64,000 nt of DNA, taken from contig NC_049997.1 of the NCBI RefSeq assembly GCF_000003815.2, positions 12,460,228-12,524,227 of the forward strand, given 5' to 3'. Origin of the DNA: Branchiostoma floridae. Taxonomy: Eukaryota; Chordata; Leptocardii; Amphioxiformes; Branchiostomatidae. The notes beneath the pieces are model-generated. The model had not been told where the DNA came from. It ran no database searches and worked only from the letters and a program-made list of their open reading frames with translations. Shown in pieces: positions 43,977 to 58,129 of this stretch (positions are counted from its first letter, which is position 1; every line of letters begins with the position of its first letter). The translations under genes and the position numbers were made by a program.

Positions 43977-46900
43977 TAAGTACGGATTTATAGGAGTGTT
44001 TTAAGGCAGTACTTTAACTTCTTGGACAGGTTTTTAGCGGTGATTGATAGGTGCCATTGCCATAAGCCTAGGCAAGGGCAGGAGAAAGGGCAGGAGTGTA
44101 TTAAGCTCAGAAAAGGGCATTGATTTCTATCGGAATTCAATACGTCTCCATACATTACTGGGAAGGGGGAAATGGCTTCTTGCCTTCCTTCAGCTGTGTA
44201 ATATAAATGAGTTCTAAATTCTATTCATATTTGAGAAAGAAAATTTTGGAAAGACATTGGATGTAGTAAAATATATTGCAATTGCAGTGCATACAACAAG
44301 GTATATTATTTTATGGAGATTGAAGACCATCTTTTATTACAAAGGAAGATACATGTATTAATATCCATCTAGACATTGTTATGATCATCTTACACTCACA
44401 CTCACTATCATCTTCATAAAAGAAAGTCTTGACTTTGAATTATTGGTAGATAGAAAGCGTCATATCTATATTTTATATGTGCATACTTTGTACTGAAAAG
44501 GAAACTCATTTTATAATCATATAATATTATTCAACAAACAACAATCATGCTGTTGCCATGATGTTGTATCATGATGTTTTCTGACTTGTTTAATCTGAAT
44601 TTTTGGGATTTCTTTGAATTGTAAGTCATAGATCCAGATCAAAGCTGATGGATACAATCTTTGTTTTTCCTTAGACTTGAATTGGTCTTTTTAGCAATAT
44701 ATTTTTCTTTGAACATGAAAGGCCCCTTTGAACCTCAAAACATACATGCANNNNNNNNNNNNNNNNNNNNNNNNNNNNNNNNNNNNNNNNNNNNNNNNNN
44801 NNNNNNNNNNNNNNNNNNNNNNNNNNNNNNNNNNNNNNNNNNNNNNNNNNNNNNNNNNNNNNNNNNNNNNNNNNNNNNNNNNNNNNNNNNNNNNNNNNNN
44901 NNNNNNNNNNNNNNNNNNTCAAGTAGCAAATCTTGAAGAAATCTTGAAGTAAAAGACATTTTTAAGGAGAAAGGAATCAAAAGCATTCCTGGACCTTTAC
45001 ATTTCTATCATCAGCAATCTGACCATTTCTTAATTTATCCACTGGCTTGAGTAGCTGTTACCATGTATTTCTTAGTAAATAGATGTCTAACCTTCATTGA
45101 CATATCACCAGCAGTCTTTGAAATGTGTAAAAAGCATGTTATTTAGCACATGGAGATTGTACCTAACAGTGATACTAGTTTTAGTATAATTGTTCTTTGT
45201 TTTCTGAACTGTCATTATTATAGTTTTTATTCAGAAGTCTTCAAAGGCCTTGATCACACATGCATATCCACCAATGCTTCCACTTTCATCATGCCACTCT
45301 ATGGTCAACCTACGAAACCTCTATCCACCAGAGTTGATAATATCCATCATTGGAGTGTCAGTTCAAATTCAACTAACTGGAACGTAGTCTAAAGATTACC
45401 CGTGACCTGTCTCAGTCCCCCTGTAGACGTGAAGCGTGCCTGCCCATTCCAATGCAGCCGGTATCATTACCATTCCACGTACATTCCCAGTCAATCAGCC
45501 CACAGCATGATTTGTCTACCTAACTGGCAATAAAGCTTTTACCCTGGGTTAGAACCTAATTTACTCGCCGGCTATTGGAGAGAGACACTCGATCTCAAAC
45601 AACACACGACAGGGAGAATAGGAGGCAAGGTTTGCCGTATCGTTGAGGATTCGTCAATGTCACTTCCGTGCCTACGGGGCTTTATGTCATTGGAAGGTTG
45701 ATTAGGAGTTTTTTGAGAGGCCAGCCTGCTTGGTTTATTATGCGGCAGCACAAGGAGAGATTACCGGGACGTCTTGTGACAGCGCGGCGAGAGAGATAAG
45801 GAACGAGACGTGGAGATGGCAGCGTACTGTCAGTGTTGTCTCGGTCGCCATCCAAGGTCGCCCCCTCCCAAACCAAAATGGAGGCGCCGCCTGCTCGCTA
45901 TAGTAGGTTGTTTTCGTACTTATCGTAGATAAACAAACGTATGCCATATTTTTTTCAGATGTTGTTATTGAAGCTCTTTCTGTCCATTGCCACTCTTACC
46001 TTTATATGGCCATATGGGATATCCACCGTATCAGATATGTTGTATAATATCTATGAATTAATCTTTACAATTTCGAAATTCGAATATATAGATTGGAAGA
46101 AACTAGATGTGTTTCTAAGCAACATACTTCATTACAACATTTTACATTGTACTGTAATACTACAATTATAACTCTACAATTGTAATTATAATAATTATAC
46201 AACAATGGCTTTAGCAAAAATGCAACAGGCTTGAAAAACAAAATCCCCATTACCTCATCGTTACGTGAGCTACAGTATAGCTAATGATGTTTCCTGTTTT
46301 TCCAAAATCTGACAGCAAGTTGTTGATTTGGGTCAGCGTAGAATGAGAGGCTAATTTGTGTTATCTAATTCTCTGATCTCAATTTGCTAAAATGAGATTC
46401 GTGTGGCCTGGTTTAGAGTTCTTCTATAGCATTAACTATATGAAAAAATCTCCTAAATAGGATGATAATCATGCATTATGATGGATTGCAATGGCCCTGT
46501 AAATATATTTCTTTTCATAGTGGTTCTATTTTACAGTAAGACTTGGAGGGGAAAATATGCTTTTTGTGATGTGAAGTTTGCATTTAAAACAGAATAACAA
46601 AACACATACAAATGTATTTGTGGAATTATGATTTTATGATTATGAACACTGATTTTACCACATAGCAAATCATAGATGAATGTACAGTAGTTATACTTTA
46701 AGATTGTCTATGGTTTGTAATGTGTATATTGTACTCATGTACATATTAGCAGTCCTTCCCGTATGTGTGTTAAGCAACTGTGTTTTTCAGACATTAAATC
46801 CTGTTGCATCGATCTTTACTAAGATTTATTCCCCATAGGAGCTGATATACATTCATGGGTAGTTACACTTCCAGTGTAATTTATACACCCTTCCAGTCTA

Positions 46901-47408
46901 ATTGTACCAGGAGGATTGGCCTGCCTTACTACATTCATCTTCAGTTTGCAGAGACAAACAAAATGACCACCAGTTGACTGTTAAAGCATGGGCAGAATTC
47001 AAGTTTTCTCTTTATATTTAGACCGCTCCAATTTATTTATTTTTTCTTAGACATTTTAAAGGACATACATCGAAAGGTGAAGATGAAAACAAGTCGTAGG
47101 GAAGAGAACTTGGTACCAAAGTTCCAGTGTAACATATTGTTTTGTACATCAGAACCAAGAATTTAGATTAATCTGTCCCAATATCACTTCAGATTTTATT
47201 TGTGTGTTAGTGTTGTGAAATATCATTGTGTGGTATTGTATTTTGTAACAACAGTAGGCTTGTAAAGTGTGTTGCCACATTGGCTATGTGGCCTACATTT
47301 TGTATGTATGCAATTTGATCAGTATTTAGTATTATGGACAGCTTCCGAAAATACCAAGGTATGTTTGAGAACACTCTTGGACACAAGATTAGGACATTTC
47401 TGCCCTTT
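43977..47408. other. Non-coding stretch with gap and a GC-rich block
   Basis: AT-rich unique sequence, a gap at 44751-44918, and a more complex block at 45400-45890. In that block GGAGGGGGCGACCTT (minus strand, near 45850-45870) resembles a CTCF core, and GATAAGGAAC is a GATA-like site. No exon is evident. It could be intronic or intergenic. Confidence 0.35.
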
Positions 47409-47511
47409 ACTATTCTCCAAGCAGAGGCTGAGTCGCGGAGATATTGTAGTAGTCGGGATTTTACCGGCTTGCTACTCTCCTGAGAGACTCAACCTCTGCT
47501 TGGAGAATAGT
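47409..47511. mobile_element. 103-bp foldback MITE
   Basis: The arms ACTATTCTCCAAGCAGAGGC and its complement match over 26 bp with one mismatch. CCTTTAC occurs directly before the left arm and directly after the right arm, probably a target duplication. No coding content. Confidence 0.65.
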
Positions 47512-48956
47512 CCTTTACCAACTCGGCCCAGTCAACTCGGGGAAACTGGGCCAAGGCTGACTTGACCAGGGCGTTGGTTTGTTTGTTTGTTTTATTTGGA
47601 TCTCCATTTATTAGTGACACTAAATGTTGGTAAACGGCTGAAACGTCCAGCATCCCATTCTTATCATTGACAGATCTCAAATGCATCAACATGATAGATA
47701 CTGGTAAGCATCCTTCATTCTATAGTTGCTGTGTAACATCCCAAGTGATTACTGTGTGTGTACGTGCTTATACTAGTTATAGCCCACTCTCTGTGAAGGG
47801 TTAGAGGATTCCCTGAATGCCACTGGCCATCCAGCACCAAGTGTTGTCCACTGCACACATTCTGACCACAGGGTGGACATTCCTCCTGTATGTAGTTTGG
47901 TCCGACCACATGGCCAACCCTTCACCGCGGCATGCGTCCAATCTGTCCATCATTGGGAAGTATGTGTGAAGTCTGTCAGTTGAACCCCCCCCCCCCAAAA
48001 AAAAACATACTCCTTAGCATTGCTGATTTCAGAGTTATACTGTAAGTCACAAAATGTTTGCAATGGTTTAATTTTTACAATTATCACAGTAACCTCTTTA
48101 CTAATCATGACATCCCTGAATAGGTATTTCCATTTATGCGTATACAAAATGTACATAAAACAACTACAATAGAACTGTTAAAACTATGAACTTACCTTAA
48201 AAACACTGTGAAAACCTTCTTATATGACACGGAATTAAGTTCCTCCAAAAATAAATCAATTTCCTGTAGCACAACCTCAAACTTCACTTTCCTGTTATAT
48301 TGACTGTCATAATGAATTGTCACTTGTAGTTAAGTTTTATGACTGATGCGATGGGCATCTGACTGAAGCAATTGGCTTCTGACTGAAACAATCAACTTGA
48401 AAACATAGTCTAAGAAGTAATAAAAGCCTTGGTACACACATCTTTCAGGGAGTAAATTTACATGTAGTCAGGTACACATTTTTCTCGCAACCATCTATTT
48501 TGATTTTGACTTAAAGTTTCAAACACTCTAATTTTTGTCTACCACTACCATGAAACTCAGAAGACTAGTGATTTACGAAACGTTGTGAGACAATGTCAAG
48601 CTACCCGGTACTGCAGATATTGCACTTGTTAAGTATCATACTGATATATATCTTGAAGGCCAAAAGCAAAGATGGCCCAATTGTATTGTAAAGGTTTGGT
48701 GGCTTGTTGCCATGACTCTGCTGCCCCTTTGGAGAGGCTTAATTTTGAGCTCCACTCAGTTCTTGATTACTTTGGCAACATTCCAATACATCCAAGGCTC
48801 CAAATACTGTTTTCTGTTATATCATTATCAATGTAACATTTAAAACAACCTGTACCAGACAAATTATATGTGTATACATGTACCTGCAACACTTCTTTCA
48901 GTCGGCATCAAAACCACACCTAACAACTTACTATTTTGTCTGTGTTATTTTGTAGG

Positions 48957-49130
48957 ATGAATGCAAAGCATTTTGGATCACTTAGTAGACTGACTGTCTG
49001 TGTGTGTGTTATCCTAGTTTTCGGAGCTGGTTTTAGCATGGACCAGTGCAGGTTAGGTGCAGATAGACATCACAAATACCTGCACAGATACAATTTCACC
49101 AGCACTAACCAGTGGTATTTTGAGCCCTGA
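48957..49130 (+). CDS. Candidate secreted-protein first exon or small ORF
   Basis: A 57-codon frame starts at an ATG right after an acceptor-like TTATTTTGTAG. It begins MNAKHFGSLSR, then a hydrophobic core TVCVCVILVFGAGFS, as in a signal peptide, then MDQCR. A weak donor (GTTAGG) follows the CR, so it may be the leader exon of a longer secreted or membrane protein rather than a complete ORF. A leader ending shortly before CR also occurs in discoidin-domain receptors, but that link is speculation. The part after the possible donor looks non-coding. Confidence 0.3.
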   Translation: MNAKHFGSLSRLTVCVCVILVFGAGFSMDQCRLGADRHHKYLHRYNFTSTNQWYFEP

Positions 49131-52100
49131 ATTGCCAATGTTACCATTTAGGCTTTTTATGAAACTTTTGTTGGCATGTGTGTACAAAAAATTATTGTAC
49201 ATCCATGCAATACATGTATGTGAGGAGTTGCAAAGACTTAATAATAACTTAAAATCTTGTCATAATATATCAGCATCTAAGCTAACAGTAGTAGCAGTCA
49301 ACATTTTAATTTCTCTGAATGCTGAGATATATGCTTCAGTAAGCTACTTTCAAAACATCTGATGCCTAATCTATCATAAAAACAAGAAGTTAGGTACTGT
49401 AACAGGAACCCATTGCACAGGCATGACTGTAATGTACAGCAACATGGTGCTACAACAAAAGGAATGTAAGGAAACACCCATGCGTCATGCAGTCCAAGTT
49501 GCCTGCCTCGTCTAACACCATATGTATGTAATGAACATTTATGCTCTACTAACATGCCTTGTTAGCTTAATCCGAGGCTGGCATGACACACACGTATGTG
49601 TCTGCGCTATAATTAGCAGCGACCGTCATCAGTATGTTGTCGGGCTGTAGTGTCAGTTTAACTGTCACGTACATGTAGTACGTACGCTGTTCAAACCCAT
49701 GAGGATATAGATGTTGATAGCGTTAGCTTCCATTTCCCTACTTGGGGCCTTGTTGCACAGGGCCTTGAGGGGGAAGAAGAATGGAGAGTCTAAGGTAGGT
49801 GGTTGTCCTTCTCTGGAAATTCTAATTACGTGATTGGCAGGTGGAATAATATTTTCCTCCTTTTTCGAGAACAAGTGTAACACACACCAGGATCTGGTGT
49901 TTTCCTGTTTTGTCAGGTAAAAATGACAATGTTTACAATCTTTCATCTCAAAATGTCCATATATGATTTCAGTATTGACTGGTTGGTATAGTCTTTGTCG
50001 ACAACATTATCATTTTGTATCTGAATTTAAATCGTATTAATTTTAACCATTAGAATAAGAATCTAGCATTTGCATCTGAAATACTTACTTGCATTTGTAA
50101 ATATTACAGTAGTTATAGTTATAGTTCATGTATAGCTAGTGTACTTTCAGGATTTAGACACGTGCCTTGTATAACATTAATATCAATACTAATATAATAC
50201 ACATGTATGCAGCTTCAGCTGTTCTCCAAGTTCAAGGAGACAGTCGTGTTTAGAGGGTCACGAGTCACGACCTGTTGGACATAAATCATGATCTTATTTA
50301 GTGCTGATGCATACCTGACAAGTTCCATGTTGCAGCATATAGTTTAAGGAATAGGGTAAGTTAACCCTGTTTTAAAGTTTAGTTAACTTTGTTGTGAACA
50401 TTTAAAATTCAATATTCAATGATAATTATACTGTTAGCCTAGTACGTATAACTATGTTGTTAGCCAGGTACCTTTCCTTATCGATTTATAAGAAATGGTA
50501 TGAATCTTTTATTACATTCATATTACTTTCGATTTCTTAAACTTATCCCACCGTTGGGCTCTGTTATCATCACATACCAGCTGAAGGGCCGGTAGATGAT
50601 TTTATACCACGAGATATTAAAGCCAGTATTAACAGACATAAAATGAAAGCGAAAGTGTAAAAATTGGCCATTCTTTATGAAAGTGATAGTCGTAAATATT
50701 GACCCCTTTGTTAGCTATTAGTTTTTATCACCTAAATGCCAATATCTTCTTGAAATTTTATGAGGCAGACGCGATGGTTTTAGCCCCTCTAGGCATGGCG
50801 TGTTGGGAATTGGCCATAAAACAGGTTTTAGTTCGGGTAGCTTGCCGGGGGCCTGAAACGTTAATTTTGCAGTTGGGTGGAGATAGGCCAGTAATTCTAC
50901 AAGCTATAGTATAATATGCTTGGAAGATGTGAAATCAAAAGCTTCAGATATTAGAAATCTGAAGCTTTGATAGGAATCTTTATGATGGAACTTTTGGTAT
51001 AATTTTTGTTTCAGGCATATATTTTTATTGATTGTATATCCTTTCTTATACTTGTATGCTCTTTTTTGCAGTCAGCCATAATTTTGAATTTGCTAAGTCA
51101 TGATCACCAGTTTGAATTTTGCCATAATTCCTTATTTTTATTCAGTCCTATTCCCTCAATGTATTCTTGTGTTGTCTGTGGTTACCTATGTATTTTGATG
51201 GCATGAACTGAGGAGCCACCTTGCAGTTGGAACATGTATTGCAGATGTATCATTGTTGAAGATGTCGAGGATCCTTTGAGAAATTCGAAGAAATTAAAAG
51301 CTCTGTCCAGCTGCAATGTTAGGCCAATGTGCATGGAGGCTCTTTTGCCACCTTTGAATGTACAGCAGTATTGCTTATGTATTACATGTAGAAGTGCTAG
51401 AGCAATTGGAGTGAAGATGCTAGATTCATTTTCTTTTTTTTTTTAGTCGAAAGGAATAATTGAATGAATGGGGGAGCCTGGTGTCAAACCTCTGCATGTT
51501 AAAGAACCCAACACGCTTGTCAATAAGAGTAGGGGAATGCCTTGTCTTGCTTGGTAAAGATGTGAACCTAAATCTGTATATTGGACTAGTAATTAGTACT
51601 GGTATTAGCAATAAAAAATGCATTATGCTCTGCTTACATGTAATTGTAAATGAATAGAAAATGACTGTTTTACCATAACTTTTTCAGCTTACATTTTGTA
51701 CCTTAGCTTTACTGTTTATAACTCTGTAACTCTCCATAGGTTGTATTTCCAGATATGCGGCTCTGTTATAAGGTTGATATATATCCACTGTGGCTGCGGG
51801 ATGTGATTTTAATGAAGATGTGCTCTCTGCACACGTACTAGTCTCGGCATGGGGTAATATAGGCTTACATCACGGTCATGCTCGACTACCTGTACCCTGA
51901 CCTCATCGTGGAGCACCTGCTCTCATACAGGTGTGGAATGTTGTTATTTCCCACCCCTCATTTGATATGCGGCGTCACATCAAGAAAAATGCGTCTGGAA
52001 GCCCTAATGTAGTCTTACATCATGACAGTGTTGTCGTTCTCGACACCCATCCGTTGGAGCCATCTTCCTCCGTCAATGTCAAACTCTGAAATCTCATTTC

Positions 52101-55100
52101 GCAGCCCAATGGCTGGAACGCGGCGGAAGTGTGCGCGGAATACCGTGGTGTAATCAGACGTACCCCCCTGGTAGGTAAGTTTATCGCAGTGTGTCCTCCC
52201 AGCCAAGACTCCTATTATCTCGTATAGCGCAGACTGGGGCGACCACTGGCTAATGGGTTGCTCCTATCCTTCCATTTGGAAGGATTTATTGATTGAGGAC
52301 CAGATACGTAATCCACCCAGGGGTATAGAAGACAACAAATACTCCCTTTTAGCCACTCTGGGGCAGGTAGGACTGGTTGGTTCACTCTGAGGCAACGTTG
52401 TCCTGCAGAATCACACCAGAAAGGTGATAGAAGCTAGGCTGTTGAGGTAAGAAACCGTACAATTCAGCAATTGTTGTAGTAACTTTATAGCAATATCATG
52501 CTTTCCTTTGATGTACATAAAGAAGATCTGCCACTAAAGACTAGTAAAAGACCATTCTGTGATATTTTCAGGGGTTTGGCTTTCTTCTTTTATTTTAGAT
52601 CCCCTTTTCCATTAAAATGTCTGCATTTTTGCTGTTTCTTAATATGTCTGCCTTAATAGTAACGATATAGCTGGTAGTCCGTGTTTCCTTAAATATTGTA
52701 TGAAGCTATCTTATCGTATATTGGAACAGCTTTATGTACATGGAGCTCTTCTTGCTTTTACAATTACATGAATCACATCAGCCTGCGCCATAATTATGGG
52801 GATTCAGGGTGGTTGTCAAATGGCTCGGACTTACATGAAAGACCTCTTACTTTCTTTTGTGTAATTTTTTGGCATTATATGAGTTTTTCACCCCAAGTTT
52901 CACATAAGTTCTTGACAAAAAAAAATTCCATTCTACCTAATGTGCAATAGTCTGAACATTCCATTGCTAAATCATGTTGCCTTAAGCAGCTGCTCATTAG
53001 CAAGTAATGGACTGTAGTTACAAAAGCTGATGCTAACCATGTTGAATGGCTTCGACAGGTGAGAAAAGAATTTGTCGATCCACATTTTTCCAGAAAGCTC
53101 TTACAAGTTTTTGGCACACGGCTTTGTAATTGGTAACTTCTAATGGTTGCAATGATATATAAAAAAATAAAATTGCAAATGTGAAAGAGAAGAGAGTGGT
53201 CCCCTTATGGTGATTTTGTCTACCACAGTTTAAATCAATGTATTATCACAATCGGAAACAAATTTATGTAATATGCTTTCAGCTTTGAATAACCACTCAA
53301 AAAGCGAATGATTAACAGTTCAGTGATGCTGAAGAAGAGTGATGGATGTCACTCAAAACGCCCAGAAGTAAATCTCTGTTTTTTTTATCCAGTATTACTA
53401 TTACTATAGTATTAGAGATTGAGTTGTTAAATTGTTTAAGTGGATGCCTAACCTTCGTAAACGATTTATAGTTTGGAAACTCTGGGTATGTTACTATGTA
53501 GCAAGGGTTGTGACTTCTTAATAGCATTTCTCAGTCGCTGAGCATAATTGGCTTTCTGGTGGTGCATTGTCCATAAGTCAGACCTGGTCCTATGGTGCAT
53601 TGCTAATAGCCATAATGGGTGCGGATGTGCGGGCATAATGGAATGAGCCAGGTGGGGAATAACGTGGGATGGAACATGGTCGGGAAATCTTAGTTACTTA
53701 CAAAGGTCGGGAGATGGTAGCAGGTGTCCTTTGCCAGTCGGTAGAGACAGTCAGGGATTTTTCTTGCAAAATGGGTTTTATATAGCATTTCCTTCAGAGA
53801 AAAAAAAGAGGGGGATATAACATGATATTAACGAATATTACTAATGGTCAGTAGATCTATCATCGTACCATTTTCTATTTCGAAAAATCTGAAACAGGAT
53901 TTCTTTTTCAACATAGGAAAAAATGTTGCCTGGCACTGCAGCACCACTAATACTTAACCAGTCTTTGTCAACAGAACTTTCAGGCATTTCCAACTACAAT
54001 TCTATGTGTATTAATTTATAATAATAATCTTTGGTATTGAGAACAAGGGTGTGGTACTTTCTGACAAGGCATTGATGATGTTTTCCCCTTGGTAGTATTC
54101 TTTTGATAAACATTAGTAATATTGCTTCTGGTACATTGAGAATATGGGTGGGGCACTTATCACATATGAGAAGCCATTTTTTATGTCTAATCTTCCTCAT
54201 TCTATACCATCTAGTGTTATTTGGCCAAACATTAGTAATATTGTTGCTTAGAACAGTACACATGTATATAGATGTATGAAAACTGAAGACAGATTTTATC
54301 AGGATGTTTCAGATGATAATGATGATGTTACGGAGCCAGACAGACAGATGGGCCCAGGTAGAGTAGAGCCAGCCTTCCTCATAAAAGATGCAGGGGCAAA
54401 ATGCCCAAAATTGCTCTGTGTAATGCATGATGGTAGCTATATGATATGAACACAATCTTTCATCATCGTACTGTAGTGCAAGTAATGAAGACGTCAGAAT
54501 TAATCTCAAGGGAGATGGGGTATGGTAAGGGTTGTCAGTTTGAGAAATGTGGATGGTTTCTACAGGATTAGGGATAGGTAATCTGTTTTGAATGTCTCCT
54601 GTTGTTCAAGAATCACTCTGTAGATTTCAATCAATCTTTTTGGACAAGGCTATCGTGAAAAACTTCTTAGGAGTGCTTGATCAAGAACTTTTGAGGGGGC
54701 TGTAGAAGGGTTTAACAAAAAGTGAATTAACAATTAACGTCAATTCTCATTACTGGTTGCTCTAAGATAGCCATAGTCATTTTTTTTTTTTTATGGTGAA
54801 TTCAAAGAATACTAATAGTTAATTCCCAGGTACGTTGTGAAGGCCTTGATTGTGCCATTTTTTCTTCTTTCTAACTTAGGTTACTGGCAGAGGTATGAGA
54901 CTTGTTGGTACTGTACATTCCAAGGTTCAACAAGTTTTCTAAAATTCACTTGTCCTATTTATAAGTAACATTTCACTTGCCCCATATTTGAGGATAAAAA
55001 CTTTCTTTGTATTTTCACTTCCACCAGTAATGAAATTCTTTTACTATTGGCTCTATTTTTCTGTGTCGAACAATGCTTGATGCCATGACCGTAAAAAGTA

Positions 55101-56074
55101 CAATGTCATGTATATCAAAATCTCACTCAGCGAAAAATCTTCCTTGCCTGATCAGTATTTTCACTTTCCCAGGACGGTCAGACTAGTGGACCCTGCATTC
55201 ATAACCACACCCTAGCACATCCCATGTTAGAGCAAAGTTGTTTTCACCCATTAAGATTCTACCTAAATCTCCGAGGGCCCATCTTGACATGCAGAATATT
55301 GCGTATTTGTCTCAGGGCAGACAGACAAATTGCGGGGAAAGTTGGCGAGGGGTGGAGGCCAGCCAACCGTGGACAACGCAGGCAGGACGCAATATCGATT
55401 GTACGGGATAAGATGAACTAGTTGACCTTTGTTTGGATGAAGGAAGGTGCTCGAAGGTCGTTTTGAAAGAGGGTTGTTGGCAGACAGAGGTGTGATCTAA
55501 GGACAAGTCAGGAAATATCATATTCATAAGCTGATTTCTGTATGATGCAGTGTTCTTGCCCGGCCTTTTCATCCACTGTGATTTGGATTCCTCACGCTGT
55601 GATTTTGGCCCCTATATGCTGTGACTTTGGTCCCTATGCTATATTTAAACCGGTGAAGGGAACTTTTCTGTTGTTTTATAACAAAGGTAAAAAACAATTT
55701 TGGCTTTATCTCACTAAATTTGACCCTCAAGATGCAGGAAATAGTTGCTTTATTCAATATCCATCATTCTGAGGCTTAAGGTCATTGAAAACATACAATT
55801 TTCAAAAGGGTTGGACTTATATAGATGTGCTTGTACTATCAGTTGTTACTGTGCCCAGAAATCAGACATTGCAATGAAAGAGAGATGAATGCGTCCTATT
55901 ATTTGGCGAGCGCTAACAAGAATATGAAAGTAAAGGCCAGAGAACTGTGATGAATTCGTTTCATTATATTTGTAAGCTCAGCATTAGTACTCTATGCGCA
56001 ACAATTCCACCAAGAGGGAAGAAAATAAGAGGCTATCAATTATATTTTGCTCATGAACATGAACTGCCTCCTAT
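49131..56074. other. Long non-coding stretch
   Basis: AT-rich, mostly unique sequence with no convincing gene. At 50560-50900 there is a homeodomain-site-rich block. At 51460-51540 a GTTAAAGAACCCAACACGCT motif resembles sequences in dispersed repeats. At 51870-51932 a short frame (VMLDYLYPDLIVEHLLSYR, then GTGTGG) could be an exon but is unsupported. Other long frames look random. Probably a large intron or intergenic region. Confidence 0.4.
50560..50900. promoter_or_regulatory. Candidate conserved regulatory block rich in homeodomain-type sites
   Basis: Within AT-rich DNA this block has a dense mix of CCATAAAA, TTTATGAG, GCTATTAG and TTTTTATC motifs, interspersed with GC-containing unique sequence. 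That texture is common in developmental enhancers. There is no direct evidence of function; conservation cannot be judged here. Confidence 0.25.
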
Positions 56075-56121
56075 CCGATGATATGATATGATATGATATG
56101 ATATGATATGATATGATATGA
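56075..56121. repeat. GATAT microsatellite
   Basis: About nine tandem GATAT pentamers in sequence flanked by A-rich runs. No other function is seen. Confidence 0.9.
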
Positions 56122-57309
56122 ACATTTACTGGCAAAATCTTCTCTATAAAAAAAAGATACACCAGTCCTAGTTTTATAACAATGCAAAAATGCATGTAAA
56201 ATTCACATCAATGCAAAAAAAGGCATGCGGATTTAACAAAATTTAGAAAAAATAATTCCAAACTTAATCACAGGAATGAAAAAAAAATGTATAGAAAAAA
56301 ATATATGTTTCCACCCCCTTGTGGTCTTCTTTGGGACAGCCCTTGAGTTTGTCATACCCCATCGTACCCTGAAACAAGATCAGCACATTATCAATTAATG
56401 AGATACATTCACACTACTACAGTTGTACAAGCCTAGACATCCCATCTTCACAGCTCTACTTATTGCCCCCAAAAACTGCCCCTGGAATTCGGAAGAAACC
56501 AGCTGAGGGATTTGCCAGGAAACACAGAAGGAATTTCAGGCATCCTGAAACAGCCATTCCGAAGGGTTGTGATTCAGGGCGTGTCTCGGCTTCAGGATCA
56601 AGGTAAATGAGGTGGGGCCTTCGCTGGGTTCACCCCAAGTCGCCATCAAGGTTGGTAAGATATCGGGAGATACCTTATCCTCGTATGTAGTACAGTCAGT
56701 TGATTATGATTGATTTCGGAAGGACCACTTTAGACTGATGAATAGCTAGCTCCGATATCGTATTGATTGAGAACAGATAGGTGCCGGAATTGATTGTGTT
56801 TATGATTCAGAATCAGATATATTGTGTCCAGTTGATTTTAGTGTATTACCTTTGCAGGACCTTCTTTGGCTACCTATCATTTGTATGACTTTGCCTCCAG
56901 ATATTTTCTGTAGCATATTATAATATATAGTGTGATCAAACTAGCATATTCATTTACACAGTATGTGACATCTATATTGAATATGATTTCTTGATTAGAA
57001 TGAGCAGATAAATGATCATGAATATATATAGATCTTTTGTTTATGTATTTTTAAAGAGCTGCAAAATGTAGACTTACTGGTCGATAAGAAACGATCATGA
57101 AGATATTATAAGAGAAAACTGGTTTTGGTTCATCATAGATGTAGATGCCCTTCAGGCTGCACGTACATGTATGCCTGAGGCCATGATCATGATAAACAGT
57201 TTAACATTACAGTTCAACTGGAAGGTCAGGTCCTGAAGGTTCAGCAGCATAGCTGCTCCCAGACGACCTCTGGTCTCTGTTTGGAGGTGGGCAAGGTCAT
57301 GCTCCAAGG

Positions 57310-57805
57310 TATAAACAGGACATCCAGGAAGTCATTAGTAGGATTACTTACGCTGAATATCGTGACTGCTGTTGCGCTTTTCCCTTTGATTTAATGTCTC
57401 CATCAAGTCTGTTTCCAGCTGTACAAGTTGTTCCATCCCACTCATTGCTTGGGAGCTCATGTTCAAAGGTATAAACACTAGATGTCCAGTTGCACTTATG
57501 ATGTAGCACCTTTATGTAGAAAGTCCTTAGTGGCATTACTAATACGCTGAATATCGTGACTGCTGATGCGGTTTTCCCTTTGATTTAAGGTCTCCATCAG
57601 GTCTGTCTCCAGCTGTACAAGTTGTTTCGTCCCACTCATTATTTTGGAGCTCATATTCAAAGGTATAAACAGGATGTTCAGTTGTACTTACAATATTGTA
57701 GCACCTTTACAGGAAGTCATTAGTAGAATTACTTACATGTACGCTGAACGTCGTGACCACTGATGCGATTTTCCCTTTGATTTTGAAGGTCTCCATTTGT
57801 CTTCA
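57310..57805 (-). repeat. Three tandem copies of a 195-bp unit with exon-like content
   Basis: Copies of CGCTGAATATCGTGACTGCT start at 57351, 57545 and (diverged) 57742, so the unit is about 195 bp. On the minus strand each unit holds a frame like EQLVQLETDLMETLNQREK followed by SSHDIQ and a GT: GTAAGTAA, GTATTAGT and GTACATG respectively. The amino-acid pattern is conserved between the first two copies despite base changes. This looks like another exon end repeated with its donor. The host gene is not recognised. Confidence 0.6.
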
Positions 57806-58129
57806 GCTTCAAAATTTCTGTTATGTTCATGTTATTAAATTTCATTGTTTAAACTGTCAATTTAAGCTGAGAAAATGTATTTTCAGTAGTTTCATGTTAT
57901 GGAGTTAATCATTTTGGACGGACAAGGTGAAATCTTGTTTGTCCCAACAAACAAATTTCCATCCTGAGATGGAGGGACGGGTCCTTGAAACAGCCCTGGT
58001 TTCCATAACATAAGGCAATAGCATCCTTTGAAAAAAAAAAAGTCCTTGATTAACTAGAAATATGCAAACTCTTCTGGCTACCTTAGGTTTGGGATCACCA
58101 AAGATATTACTGTTTACGTTAGAGCAAAG

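Noticed and set aside
51870-51932. Short exon-like frame VMLDYLYPDLIVEHLLSYR before GTGTGG
   Set aside because: Acceptor is weak, only about 20 codons, and no family is recognised. Mentioned only in the region entry.
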